A DNA stretch of 64,000 nucleotides from Atherinomorus stipes (Eukaryota > Chordata > Actinopteri > Atheriniformes > Atherinidae), in the NCBI GenBank assembly GCA_023101725.1, contig JALJCO010012876.1, positions 372,001 to 436,000 of the forward strand, given 5' to 3'. The position numbers and the translations under genes were made by a program. Each line of letters opens with the position of its first letter. Within the stretch, counting starts at the first letter, position 1. Positions 27,316-39,474 of this stretch are shown in pieces. Under the pieces are notes generated by a model. It had not been told where the DNA came from and ran no database searches. It saw only the letters and a list, made by a program, of their open reading frames with translations.

Positions 27316-27965
27316 TGCCACTGATTGGTAGTCATTGAGACTTGTGATGTGGGGTTTCTTGGGCAGAGGGACTACTGCTGAGGATTTCAGGCAGGGTGGG
27401 ACAGTCGACTAGGCCATGGACTGGTTAAAGATCTTTGTGAAGATTCCAGTTAGATGGTTTGGACAGTCCTTCAGCATACGTCCTCCTGTGACACCATTAG
27501 GACCTGCTGCCTTCCTCGTCTTCACTGCCCGCAGCGTGCGCCTCACTTCATGTTCTTTAACTGTGAGGTGTGTGGTGAAGTGGTGCCATCTTGGGTGCTG
27601 GGACTGGGACCTCGGAGCCGGCAAAGAAGGTTTTCAGCTCCTCTGCCAATGCAGGTCACCTTCAGCTGCTCCGGGGTTGGTCCAGGGGTTGGTCGGATGC
27701 TGAACTCCCTGCCACACCTGCATGCTGTTGCTACTGCTCAGGTGGTCCTCTATCCTCCTCCTGTTTGTTCACTGTAACAATGTCTATGCAATTCTCGATA
27801 TAACATAGAACACTGTCCGTGAACACCTCCAAGTCCTGATGTTCAAAAATGTCCCAGCTGATCCTTGTGAAGCAATCCTGCAGGTGCTGGGAGTCACCCT
27901 CCAGCAATGTGCCAACAGTCTTTATAAGAATAGGAGCAGTTTTCCTAAGGGGGGCATATTGTATG
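27314..27965 (-). pseudogene. LINE retrotransposon fragment, reverse transcriptase N-terminal region (minus strand)
   Basis: On the minus strand, 27624-27409 encodes LTVKEHEVRRTLRAVKTRKAAGPNGVTGG and MLKDCPNHLTGIFTKIFNQS, the hallmark start of the reverse transcriptase domain of fish LINEs of the Rex1/L2 type (R-K-A-x-G-P-D-G-V-T). After a frameshift, [16 protein letters not shown] is readable in another frame towards 27320. Upstream on the minus strand, a residual frame (VFTDSVLCYIENCIDIVTVN) resembles the region just before the RT domain. The Asp of the usual GPDG is Asn here. Truncated at both ends and frameshifted, so non-functional. Confidence 0.8.
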
Positions 27966-30774
27966 CAGGGATCAGAAACAATGACAGGTGATCTGACTGG
28001 CCCAGATACAGAACAACATGTTGTAAAACAGTTTACTCATATATCTGGCTCCAAAGAAAGATACCTTCCTCAAGATATGGCCTTATGCATGACGCGTGGA
28101 GTCACAGAATCATACTTTGAGAAAGATGATTGACACATCAAAGTGACATTTTACAATAGGTTAATTAATTTCTTCCACAGGCATTAAAATGTAATATACT
28201 GTAGGAAAGTATGGGTATTAGCTTTTACTTTTTTTAATGACAATTTTTACACAGCATGCACATCAAACTCTTCAGCTACTTTCTCTCTCACTTAAACTGT
28301 TAAAATATGAGATACGACCTCACAGTTGTATTGGTATAATGTTTACATTTTGCAAAGGAGTAGAGTAGAAGAATAAACCCTGCATGTATCGGTATGAGTT
28401 GATATCAGTATCAGATAAGAGTTGGACAATATCGGCAAATCGGTATGTTGGTATATTGGATATCGGTTAAAAGCCAATTTCAGACATCCCCTGTAAAAAC
28501 AAATGTATATGTACTAATTCATTAGCAACAACAGCTTTAGCTATACAGTACTTCTACATTTAACTATATGTTCCATCAGGATCCGCAGCACAATATGTAA
28601 GTAAAAAGTTGGGAACATATAAACCTTAGGCTGAGTTTTGCTGAAATCGGTAGTGTTGCATTCAGTGAACCAGAAAACAAAGATATCTAAAAATATACCT
28701 CTTTTGGGATGACTTGAAAAAAGTTAAAGTCTGGATGCAGAAGCCCAGTTTGTTTCTAAAAATGTAGGCTGCCCCTAAATGTTTTGCGTGCTTTTTGAAC
28801 AACTTAGAATGAGACACCAAAAACTTAGAATAGGCCTGAATGATGCAAGAAAAATGGTGTACTATTTATAGCATCACCATAATGTTGAAGTTTTTCATCC
28901 TAGTCAGATCTGACAAGCAATGTAACTGAGTGCAAAACACAGCTTTTAACAAAACAGAACAACAAAACCAAAGACAAAAAAGGGGGAAAAAAATAATCAC
29001 GAGGAAAACAACAATCTGCATTTCAGAAAGCTCAAAAGCACTAAGCCAAACCACAAAACATTTTACAAAACAATGTCTTTTTAAAATTATTTTGTTTTCT
29101 CTGACATTTTGTTATCTTTTGTACAGTTTTCTTCAATGTTTCTGATTTTGTTCTTGTGTCTTGAACCTCTGGGCTATTATTAAATGCAACATAACACTGT
29201 TACAGAGTTGATCTTTATCAACCATTTCATGCCAGCCTTTCCCTTCCAGCCCTCTTTTTGTTTCCCTCTTCCTCCTAAGAGTCTCTCACCCTGTTCTTGT
29301 ACACCAATGTGGTCAGTGCTATCACCATCAGTATCAATATTATGTAATGGAGGCAATCACTGAAACCCACTGTAGCATGATGTAGCTGTTTTCATATGGG
29401 CAAATGAATGTGTCACAGTTTCCCCTTGTTTTCCCAACACAGCCAAACCAGATGCCAGCGGTACAGGAAAATGCAGGGATTTGCTCACGAGACACCAAAT
29501 GCTGTTGTTATTGGTGAATGCACACAAAGTTTAGCATTTTCCCATCCCACAAGAAAATGCATTCTATGTAACCCCATCATTCAGTCAATCACAAACTAAA
29601 AACATGCACACAAGCACATGGGAGTTGTCTGTACCGAGGAGTGGAGGAGTGGAGGAGGTGGAGCTCTGCGAGGAGACAGTGTGTTGTTGGAGCTCTGTGG
29701 TGTGCTTCAGCAGGTTTTCATTTGCCAGTTCCCTGGCTGCTGCTGCCCATTCTTATTGAAAACATCCCATGGAATTTCCTGACGCTGCTATGGCCTAGAC
29801 ACCACTTCACACACACTTAGAAGAGTGTCTGTGTGTGTTTTTGACAAAAAGTCATCTGATCCCTAGATATTTATCACCAAAAAGAGTAGTCACTGTCAAA
29901 AGTACATGTGTAGTTTTGTTTGTTTTGACGTCTGAGCCACTTTGAGTCTGTTTGAAAGTTAATTTTTCTGCTTATGTTGTGATGTACTGGCCTATAATAC
30001 CCCATTGTGCAGATAGAGTGGGCCCATGTGTTTTGCAGTCACTTGTGGTGTTGTGGCGTTAAAGTGATGACTGAGGGAGAGAGCTTGCCTGGCGTGTATG
30101 TCACTTTTGACTCTTCCCCTCTTTGTTCGTATTTGCTTTTCTCAGCCCTTTTCGTCATCTGTCTGTCGTGTAACTCCATTCTTGAGTCTTGCCATTAGTC
30201 TGTCTTATGAAGTTGTTGCTTAAGTCAGCTCTCTAGTTCTATTCATCTCTTGCCCTTTTTCCTTTATTAAACTGTCACCATCTCTCGCTTCTGTCCATCT
30301 CTGCTTCAGTTCATACTGTATTCCTCTCCTCATAGTTTGGGAACATTTTATGAGGTGACAGAGATATTGTGAATGCGTGTTATATGAGTCTTCAGCCCTG
30401 TCTAGAAGACAGATATGGGCAAAAGGGAATGATGAAGAGATATTATTAGTGCTTTTTGCTGACAGCTTGGGCTTAGCACAGGTTTAGATTTATTTTTAAC
30501 ATGAGCGTGGTTTGACCCAGAGGCCAGAGTTGTTTTCTGAAGGGTAATCTGGTGGATCAGTGTAAGGGTGCTTCTGGACTGCCTCACTGTCCAGGTTAAA
30601 ATGTTCTTCAAAGGTTCATTTTCTTGTTTCACATTATTCTTTTTAAAAAAAAAAAAATCCAGCTCATAGTTTTTTTTTTTTTACATCATTGTTTAATACT
30701 TATTTTTAAGCATTACATTCCTAAACACTGATGGAAACGACAAAATGAAAAATGAAAAGAAACCATTTTTACAC

Positions 30775-31302
30775 TCAAAGACCCACAACAAAACTTTTAG
30801 CGTTTTCTCTTTCTTTTGACTCGCCCCCTATCAAAGGCTAACCTGGCATCCACCTTACATTGTACCTGTACTGTGAGCTCACTCCAGCCAGTAAAAGACG
30901 GTCTTATCTTGACTCTTGTTTTCGCTCTTGTTCTGTCCCTTCCTCTCTTTCTTTTCCTCTCTTCCTCCAGCAATGTTTCCTTGCGTTCCTTTGCCGAATC
31001 CGACATGAATCATTTTCTTGTGTTTCTTTGCCGGATCCGACATGAAACGCGCTCAAAACATCCGCCGTGTTGATATCTGGTTCATATCTGTTTGCTAGTA
31101 AGTGACGCAGTGCACAACCAATAGTTGGCTGCAACGTCACGGCCCCGTCCTGGATCCCAAAGTTACATAGAGCAGTTTCTGAGCCTCTGGACACCGCTGG
31201 GCAGTGACAGCTTGAAAATGCGCATAATGATGTTGGTGTGCTATCAAAACGAGTCAAAAACGCATATTTTCAGGGTCCAAAAGTTACATTGTGGGTCTTT
31301 AA
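30775..31302. mobile_element. TTAA-target MITE, copy A of a neighbouring pair
   Basis: The right border is TTAA (31299-31302); the left is TCAA (30775-30778), one base off. The left end is AGACCCACAACAAAACTTTT and the right end, reverse-complemented, AGACCCACAATGTAACTTTT. The interior includes GCCCCCTATCAAAGGCTAAC and TCCAGCCAGTAAAAG, which have counterparts in the element at 31398-31843. Short open frames inside show no recognisable domain. Confidence 0.75.
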
Positions 31303-31393
31303 GATGGATTTTGGAGAAAGTATTGCTACACATGAGAGATGGAAAAATCTTTCAGACAAAACAAATGATGCAGTGACATGAATACTCATTGAA

Positions 31394-31847
31394 TTAAAGC
31401 AACACCACTGGATTTTGGCAGATTCTCACCCTTTGATGCCCCCTAATAAAGTCTAACATGGCAGCTGTCTTGCATACTGTCTCGTCTTATATCTTTTTCC
31501 AGCCAGTCCAGTTATGACTCATGTCATATCGCTGCCACTTTCTGTCTTTCTTTTCTTTGCATCCTCCCATACAGTCCTGTTGCATTTCTACACTAAATCA
31601 GCCATATTGGCCTTCAAAATAGCCACTGTGTTGGTATCAAGGTGCTGGCGTGTGATGCGGTGCTATGAAGCAAAACACAGCTGTCACGTGACGCTGTGGG
31701 CTGGAAAAAAAGTTGTGAATTGTGGTTTCTCAGTCTTGCAATGTTGCAGGGCAACAGCAGGAAATAACATAATGAATATCAGTGTACCATCAAAACGAGA
31801 CAGAAGCACAGAGTTTTAAGGTTGGAAAGTTATGCAGTACTGTTTAA
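31394..31847. mobile_element. TTAA-target MITE, copy B of a neighbouring pair
   Basis: TTAA at 31394-31397 and 31844-31847. The left end is AGCAACACCACTGGATTTTG and the right end, reverse-complemented, ACAGTACTGCATAACTTTCC. It shares with copy A the phrases GCCCCCTAATAAAGTCTAAC and TTCCAGCCAGTCCAG, and near the right end ATCAAAACGAGACAGAAGC (copy A: ATCAAAACGAGTCAAAAACG), in the same order and orientation. Confidence 0.7.
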
Positions 31848-34464
31848 ACAGGCCATGATAATGACTAAAAATGCTCAAGCATAAATTAATCTTATATAAT
31901 TGATACTGTTTATCTGCATACTTGTGAGCAGTAGTAGTATTTCACCTCTAAAAAAGACATTGCAATTCTTTTAATCTAATATTTATGTTTCTGTTGAAAC
32001 CCAAAGACTTAACCATTTCTTCCACACTTGAGTGTTAGCTTTTAATCACTGTAAAAGCAGGAATTAGCTTTGTTATGGCTCTGTTATCTTAAATGTTCAG
32101 GAATGCAGGGCTGTGTGTTTATGTCTTATGGTAACTCTTAGCTACATGGGTTGGATTCCTGTCTGTAATTAAATCAGTACAGCTCATTAGCTTGTTCAAA
32201 GATTATACAGTTCATTAGCAACTGAAAGAACATCTTATTGCCTGTTGAGGGCCAGTAAGTTTAATGCTACATTTCATCAACACATGGGTGCATGATTATT
32301 GCTTACTTTGATCTTTGAACATGCAAAATGGTCTATGCTCACAACAGAAACTCCATACACTTGTAGACCAGTGTTACCCCTGGTATTCCGTAACTGTGTT
32401 CACCTGTTGTCCCAGGTGTAAAACTGATCCTGATTAAAAGGGAAGAATGAAAACCAGCCGGTCTCTGGGTTCTGAGAAACAGCTGATGTGAGACATTAGT
32501 TTCAGCTGGTGCAAACACAGATGCAACTCCCACACGTTTACTTGGATGCTGTTGGCTGCATGCGCAGTCACATACCTACATGTTTCCTTTATTTTCTAAG
32601 CTAATGCTCATCAGGAAACATATCTGTGTAATTTTATGCCAGCACAACACATATCCAGGCATTTAAAATCCAGAAACAAAAGAACATCCACATTAGCATT
32701 TTACAGTGGAAACAAATCTTTTTATTTTCATTTTTTTAACTTGCTGACATGAAAATGAAATACATCCAACTTCTATCTCACTGAGGCTCCAACTTTAACT
32801 GATGAGTGGATGAAAGAAAATAGGGGAGGGATGAGAGGAAAGAGGTAAAGACCTCCTTAATAGCCTGGAGGATGCCAAAGCTCCTTCAGTTACACGTGTA
32901 TAGCCACATATCAAAGGCCACAGCAAAGTGGAACCAAAACAAGCAGCAGTGGCAATATTAATTTAACATGCTCTGTCACTTATATATCTTTAGTCCCCTC
33001 ATTTGTGCTTCATACCTTTCCCTCTCCCGTGTGTATTTTTTTCACTTCCAGCCCAACAGGAGAGCTTTAAAAACTGCAGCACAAGCTCACACAGTCTAAA
33101 TATTTAAACATGGGGAATCACTTTAAAGCTTCTAACAATGAGCCACTGAGCCCTCCCTCCAGCATTTCTAACATGGCCCGGTGTCAGGCCCACTGCATGC
33201 TGCGGTCAGCCTCTGGATCTGATCCCCACAGCTCTACTGATCTCTGTATTTGACCAAAACGTCAACCATAACTTGGACATGAACAGCCCCATCAACAGTT
33301 GTCACTCATAACACCTCAGTGTGGTGCAGCAAGACAGACTTACATCTCACTGCATGCAAAGGAAATGAAGTCATTATGGAGATGAGGAATGGGTGAGAGG
33401 TGTGACGGGTTGAGAGGGGCTGTGAGGAGACTTCAGACTGCTGTTATTTCTTTTTCTAGAAACCTGGAGCGAGACTGAGTGAAAGAGGAATTTACCATTT
33501 TAGATTTACGCATCGAGTGAGAGTGGCGCTCTGTTTTCAAGGCAGTGGTTCAACTATTCCTTAAGCGCTGCGGGTATTGTTTCTCCAAATCTGCTCTGTT
33601 AATCCAAAGGCTGCTGTGTGATTTATAGAGGGATCCCAGCGCTGTTAAATTGTAAATGGAAGTGCACAGCAAGGCGCAGGGATGTTGGGCTTATTAAAAT
33701 CTTTGTTGCATTACTCATATGTTGTTCAAGGAAAGTGTGGTAATATTACAAAGGGTGAGTTAGAATAGTTTCTCCTAAAACATAAGCAGGTGCACACACA
33801 TATGCTATCAAATATAAAGATGAGTAACTATTTAAAAAGTACTGTACTGTAATCCAATGTTAATGTAAGAAGTAAGCATTTAGCTTTGAAACAAGAACCC
33901 TGTGAGAAAATCTCAGATGTGCCAGGTGGTACTGTAGTTTACAACTAATTAGTCAAATGCTGGAGAAACTTTGTGAGCTTTTTTTTTTGTGGCAAACTAC
34001 TTTTACTATTCCAACCTTCATCAATGATTGTATTTGTTTTACTGATCCAAATTGCCCCCCACACTCAGGGGCTGCCCTGCCATCTGAGGTCAGGGATGGA
34101 AGATGGGGATGAAACTGCTGAAATAATTTTATGGGATGAGTGCTTTATTGTAAGAACCACTTTGTCCAAAAGGTTGAGAATCCAGTTGTAGATAATTTAA
34201 GATTTCAGTATGTTTTGCTTTTTACTAAGGCAAAATCTTTGCCAGTTTTGCCTTTTACTAAGTAGAGGGGAAGCTGAGTTTCTGTTGTGGCAGAGAGACT
34301 TCATTCTTGCTGGGCAGTTCTTGATATTTGTTCAGAAAGTTTCTAATGCTATGTTCACACTGCAGGCAAAAGTGGACCAAAGTGGCAAAAGTTTCTCAAA
34401 TCCAACCCAGGCCAATTTCATATTTGCAGGAGCACTAAATTGGATACATATTCAGTTTTTTTCA

Positions 34465-35531
34465 GTCTAAATCAGAGGTGTCCAAATATTTTATATTGGA
34501 GGGCCGGCAATGACTCTGGGTGCATGGTCGCGGGGCCAAAACTAAAAATTGATGTTGCAATGCAAGAAATTAAATATGCTTAGCCCATAGTGTAATTGTT
34601 CAAAATAAAACCTCATATAAAGTAATGAGGAAAATGAATAACACTGTTCTTTATTGTGTTCATTATTTGTTTTTGTTTTTTTACATTGCTTTGTATGCAG
34701 TTTTTCTTATTAGAATCTTATTAGAATCTTATTATCTGTTTATCGGCTTTCAGATCTGAGCTGATAGAAGAACAACAGCACCACCCTGCCCACAATGTAA
34801 TGCAATGTTAATTTATGGTCAGAAAGGGAAGTGCAAAAATGAATAAATATCAAAAGAACTTTTCACACAGCTGTGAAAATCATAATAATAAAATTAATTA
34901 AATAAATAAAAACAAAACAAAACACTGGGTGGCGGGCAAAAAATAATCACTCGCGGGTCAACTTTGGTAGCCTCGTGAGACCATCCTGATCTTGCGAGCT
35001 TCAGGTTTTCAGTCGCAGATCAGTCTGGCTACTTTCCGTTGAAGAAAATTTGGAGCAGTTCACCAAACGAACGTCCAATCAGTGTTGGCTTTGAGGCGGG
35101 TTGAGGTGTGACGCAAGGAGAAGCGACAGTTGAGTCTAAACAACATGGCAGCTTCAGCGGATGAAACTAGCGTTAGCGTGGCTATTGCTCAAGTTTTATC
35201 GGAATTACAGAGTATTTCTCCACTGAAAGAAGAGCAAAACACTGCTCTGGAGGCTTTTCTCAAAGGAAAAGATGTTTTTGCTCGTGTTTTCATCGTCGCT
35301 CTGTTAGTACGGCATACGCTTTGTTGACCTGATTGGATGATTTGGGCCGTCTATCGCCAACATAGGTGGTGATTGACAGATGCCTTATCCAATCAGCTAA
35401 CTAGTATTTTTGCCCCTTCCCAAAACTACTCTAATGGATGATTCCCAGATGGATATGTGGAGCAAACTCATCTGGCAGAGTCAGGTTACAACTTTGGCCC
35501 CTGGGCCCCATTGGACAGCCCTGGTCTAAAT
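34465..35531. mobile_element. hAT-like transposon with perfect 8-bp target duplication, interrupted by a nested element
   Basis: The element spans 34473-35523. The left end is CAGAGGTGTCCAAATATTTT and the right end, reverse-complemented, CAGGGCTGTCCAATGGGGCC. GTCTAAAT is repeated exactly at 34465-34472 and 35524-35531, an 8-bp target duplication typical of hAT. Ends contain GGAGGGCCGG and TTTGGCCCCTGGGCCCC, a style common in non-autonomous fish hAT elements. A second transposon sits inside it at 34968-35488. No transposase frame was found. Confidence 0.85.
34959..35497. mobile_element. Nested non-autonomous transposon, TAGCCT family copy 2, with perfect 9-bp target duplication
   Basis: The element is 34968-35488 (521 bp). 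CAACTTTGG is exactly repeated at 34959-34967 and 35489-35497. The left end is TAGCCTCGTGAGACCATCC and the right end, reverse-complemented, TAACCTGACTCTGCCAGATG. An ATG at 35145 (178 bp from the left end; 185 bp in copy 1) opens a 60-codon frame: MAASADETSVSVAIAQVLSE then LKEEQNTALEAFLKGKDVFA, then a divergent tail and a stop. The EQ-x-x-AL-x-x-FL-x-GKDVFA block resembles the region just before Walker A in RecQ-like helicases, but the GxGKS motif itself is absent. Confidence 0.8.
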
Positions 35532-35865
35532 GGTAATGTTGTATTTCATCTGACTTGTACATCATTGAAGTAAGACAGGATTCACAGTTCTGTGGTGGAG
35601 GGTGCAGGATGTGATAAGATCGAATTCAAACGATGTTTGCAGCTCCACTTGAACAACTTCACATTGATTCAAACCCACTAACAGGTTACTTTCATAAACA
35701 GAGCGTTCCTCATGAAATGTCATGTCTTCTTTTACAAAATTGTCACTGTAAGGCTATAGATTGTTTACACTGGAGTCTGATGGTGACTGTATTTAAAGTA
35801 TAAAGTGAACAACAACAACAAAAAATCTGAATTGACCACTAAGATTGACCTTAGAACCATTAGGA

Positions 35866-36075
35866 TAGGGGTGTCCAAAGTTGATCCTCAAGGGTCGCTG
35901 TCCGGCAGGTTTTCTTTCCCTTCCTGCTCCAACAAACCTGACACAATCAAATGAATCTAATAGCCTTTGAAGTTCTGCACAATGACTCATTAGTTTGAGT
36001 CAGGTGTGTTGGAGCAGGGAGCCATAGAAGACCTGCAGGATTGTGGCCTTCGAGGACCAGAGCTTGACAGCCCTG
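35866..36075. mobile_element. hAT-like MITE, copy 2 (related to 17138-17364)
   Basis: The left end is TAGGGGTGTCCAAAGTTGAT and the right end, reverse-complemented, CAGGGCTGTCAAGCTCTGG. The interior has CAGGTGTGTTGGAGCAGGGA, as in the copy at 17138. CATTAGGA and CCTTAGAA flank it, a possible worn 8-bp duplication. It is about 210 bp, palindromic in overall design, with no coding capacity. Confidence 0.7.
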
Positions 36076-36189
36076 CCTTAGAAGATTAGGCTTCTAAGAC
36101 CTTTCATCTTTACCTTTTTTGTAAAGCTTTGTACTGTAGAGATAGTGCTTGTAGAGAATATCATTTTATGTATATGTATGTGTGTGTGG

Positions 36190-36425
36190 TTAGACAAGGC
36201 AATTTTATTTGCATATCACATCTCATGTACAAGACAATTCAAAGTGTTTAAAATGAAACATTAAGTTTTACAGCAAGGTGCAGAAGCATTAAAAAGTACA
36301 TCAAAGAGTTTAAACAGAATAAAATCTAAATAAAAATCCTATAAAATAATAAAATTACATTAAAAGAAAACAACAGTCTAAATAAGTTAAGAGATGCTGT
36401 ACAGGTTTCAGGATAGCCAGGATAC
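36190..36425. repeat. Common fish interspersed repeat fragment
   Basis: It begins AAGGCAATTTTATTTGCAT, then CATCTCATGTACAAGACAATTCAAAGTG, followed by AAACATTAAG-type A-rich sequence to AACAGTCTAAATAAG. The AAGGCAATTTTATTT...CAATTCAAAGTG layout is familiar from many teleost genomes; class not determined. Confidence 0.6.
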
Positions 36426-37245
36426 TACTCATCACTGGAGACAGTTTCAACATACGTTTTTCATCCTGTTATTCTAGTTGCAGGAGGTTGCTGATGCTAA
36501 TGGAAGTGTAAGCCAACATAATGACATTGTCATTGAAAATAGTCTTTTTACCCCACAGAAAACCACAGGCAAGTCAGTTATAATGCAAGACTATATGTGT
36601 AAATGCCCGAGTTAAACAAGTAAACTTATGTGTTAAACAAGTAAAACCAGCCTTGCAGGACAAATTATGCATTACATTTTATAGAAGTAGTTTTTCCCAG
36701 TTGCAGAATTATATTCTGCTTCCAGGTGGTAGTGTTACTACCTTCAGCAGTGTATTCCAGTTCCTAGAGATATGGTGATGGTTCCTTTCATGAAAAAAAA
36801 AAATCCCCATGCTTTTCAGACATTGTCATATTTTTGACTGTATTTGTGAAATCAAATTCCTTTGTGCATGAACCAGCAGATGATTATCTCCCTGCTGCCA
36901 AATACAGGAAATATAAAACTTTGTTGCTGCCGAGACACTTTACCATCAAAATGCAACAGAATGCAAGGTAAATTTTATTTGTAACATTATTCTATTAACA
37001 GGGGCATTTACACAGATAGTCTTGCATTATAACTGATCTGTCTCCAGTGTTCTGTGGAGTGCTGGTTATTTTCACTGAGTTTTGTGTGGGTTGGGGGCCA
37101 ACTTCATGCAGCAACCTCAGAGAACAGCGGTCTGGAGAGGGGGAACCGTGTCTGGAGAAGAGAAGCTAAGGAGCTTATCTAAATGTAAAAATTTGGCATT
37201 GGCAAAAAATAAAATAAAATAAAAAAGACATAATTAATGTCAGCT

Positions 37246-37798
37246 TTAAAGGCCTCCTTCCACTGAAAACCCGTTTAACTTGCTCCTTCTGAAATACGGA
37301 GGATTTCCCCTTGTTTAGTTACACATGCTGACTTGCTAGCGCTGTGTTCCCCCCAGTCAGCTGTTCTTTCTCATTAGAGAAACAATACGAAGAAAAGAGC
37401 GAATCGGGAACAGCCTTGCACTTCTACATCACATTGCAAATAGCGTATCCCACGTGGGGTTTATATCTGTCCATTGGAAGGCAGGTAACCCTCCACTACA
37501 CACTAGGAGTAAAGATGGCACGACTGTAGCTTCGGAGTTGAGAAGCTAATTAGCTAACTGTTTGTTAGCATGGCGGAACAAACTTGTTTGTCGGCTCTAT
37601 TTCCTGTCTGTAACGAAATAAGAGCGGAGGGCGGAGCTTCCTTCATACACTGTGAAGGAGAAAGAGGAAATTAGAGAAGGACCGGAAAAGCTGGTGGACA
37701 AAGCTCTTTAATAAAAAAAGGAAAAAAAAAAGAGGTTTTAAAAGAAAAAAAATAAAAAAACAAATATTAATGAAATGACCATGGAAGTACAACTTTAA
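37246..37798. mobile_element. TTAA-target MITE with divergent ends
   Basis: TTAA at 37246-37249 and 37795-37798. The left end is AGGCCTCCTTCCACTGAAAA and the right end, reverse-complemented, AGTTGTACTTCCATGGTCAT, with a shared CTTCCA core but several differences. The interior includes TTAGCATGGCGGAACAAAC, GC-rich against its surroundings, and a long A-rich tract towards the right end. No coding frame was recognised. Confidence 0.6.
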
Positions 37799-38131
37799 GT
37801 ACCATTATGCTACAGCAGCCAGTGTTCTGATAAAAACCCGTATTAAATAGTGATGTTGATTGTTATTTAATGAAAACTTGACAAGTTGCCCTCACGTCAT
37901 GAAAAATGATTTTGACCATTTGACAATGCTGCATGTCTGCAGTCCTGCATGCAGCACTCTTCCAGCCATTTGTGCATAAAGCTGCCAGTTAATACTGGCT
38001 AGATGTGCTAAACTACACGCAATGTTTTGAGCCCGCTTTCCATTACACGGTTGATAAATCACATTGCGTGTGCAAAGCTGAGTTATTAGCATCGTCTCCT
38101 CCCAATACTTTGAGAGGGACCCAACTGCAGT

Positions 38132-38361
38132 CAGGAGATGTCGCCATTTATCCAATCCACGCCGGAAGTCCTAATCGGAAGTTTGTTCTTCATGTAACTT
38201 ACTAAAATTTAACCCTACCCCTGACCCTTCTCCTAACCCTATCCACCCTACTACACCAAACGCATCTGTTTGCAAGCCGCAGATAAATACTCTTAGCAGT
38301 GTTTAAATAACTTTCGCTGGAGACTTCCTGTATGGATTGGATATATGGCTGCAGCGTCCTT
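38132..38361. mobile_element. Short MITE with about 45-bp imperfect inverted repeats
   Basis: The left arm contains TGTCGCCATTTATCCAATCC and then GGAAGTCCTAATCGGAAGTTT. The right arm, reverse-complemented, reads TGCAGCCATATATCCAATCC then GGAAGTCTCCAGCGAAAGTTA. Between them is a C-rich stretch with TAACCCTACCCCTGACCCTT. Borders are approximate and no clear target duplication was found. The flanks (about 37985-38130 and 38365-38500) may belong to an older disrupted element. Confidence 0.65.
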
Positions 38362-39474
38362 GCCATAAAACGTTGAACAAGCGCAAACCTCCTTGTACCC
38401 TGTTAGTAAATCAGCTCCGGTCGATTATTGCGTATGTAATGAAGATAGCGCTCGTTTTAGTACGCACAAACCTTTTGTAAATCAGGGCGTGTAAGTCTTC
38501 TGGCTCGTCATGGTGGTCCAGCAGTTTATTTTCTTTTGTTAGATACCAATTTATGACCTACGCAAACAAGAAATGCTTAGAAATTATAGGAACATACCCT
38601 CCAACCATCCTCCTCCATCATTTTTGTCTAAATGCTTACAGAGGGATGCATTTTCAACCAAATCTAAAGAAGCGCACACTCGAGTCAACTTTAAAGGATC
38701 TTCCTTCATTTCTGTTCATTGGATGTCTTCTGTATCCTTTCCTTCCCTATTTCTTCTCTTTCTGTTGTTTGAATAGCTCAGAAGCAACAGCTTGTGTTTG
38801 TTTGGATGATAATGTAGCAGCAGTACCCAGCCTGCATTCTGTTTAGGTGAGGGGTGTGCGTCAGTGCAGTCCCTCTTTCCCTATGATCAGAGGGTAATGC
38901 GCCACATTTTCTTCTCTTTTCTTTTCTCTCTCAAACCACTCTCCAGTAATATTTCTGCTGCTCTGCCTTTTGTTTTCTGCCTTCCGTTGTGATTTGTTTA
39001 TGCAGTTTTCATATGAGGTGGTCTGCTTGCAAGCCCTGTGGATTTTTTTTTTAAACCACCAGTGCATATCAGTTGATGTGGTGTTTATATGCTGTAATTG
39101 CAAACACATTTGTTTGTGGAGAAAAACTGAAAAATAACATAATTCTCATCCTGTTTTCTCAGTTCTTGGATGAACCACATATGCCCCACTTCGCACTATG
39201 TTTCCATTCTGCCATGTCCTCTGCTGTACTCCAAATTTCCCAATGCACTTTGACAGATCTATTTAAAAAGGAGAGGATAGTGAAATGGATGGAGTAAAGG
39301 AGTCAAACAAAATAGCAGGTTTAGTATGGCTGGCCTACACAAATACAGGATCAGATTGTAGACCATGTTTTATATCAAACATAAAAGTTAGGAGTTTGGA
39401 CAAATTCTAAAAGATGTGACCATATGCCACCTTTGTAAAATTCACCTGTATAACACGTATAATCAAGGTTTAAA

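Noticed and set aside
30816..31257. Open frames of 85-117 codons on both strands
   Set aside because: They lie inside a TTAA MITE and show no domain.
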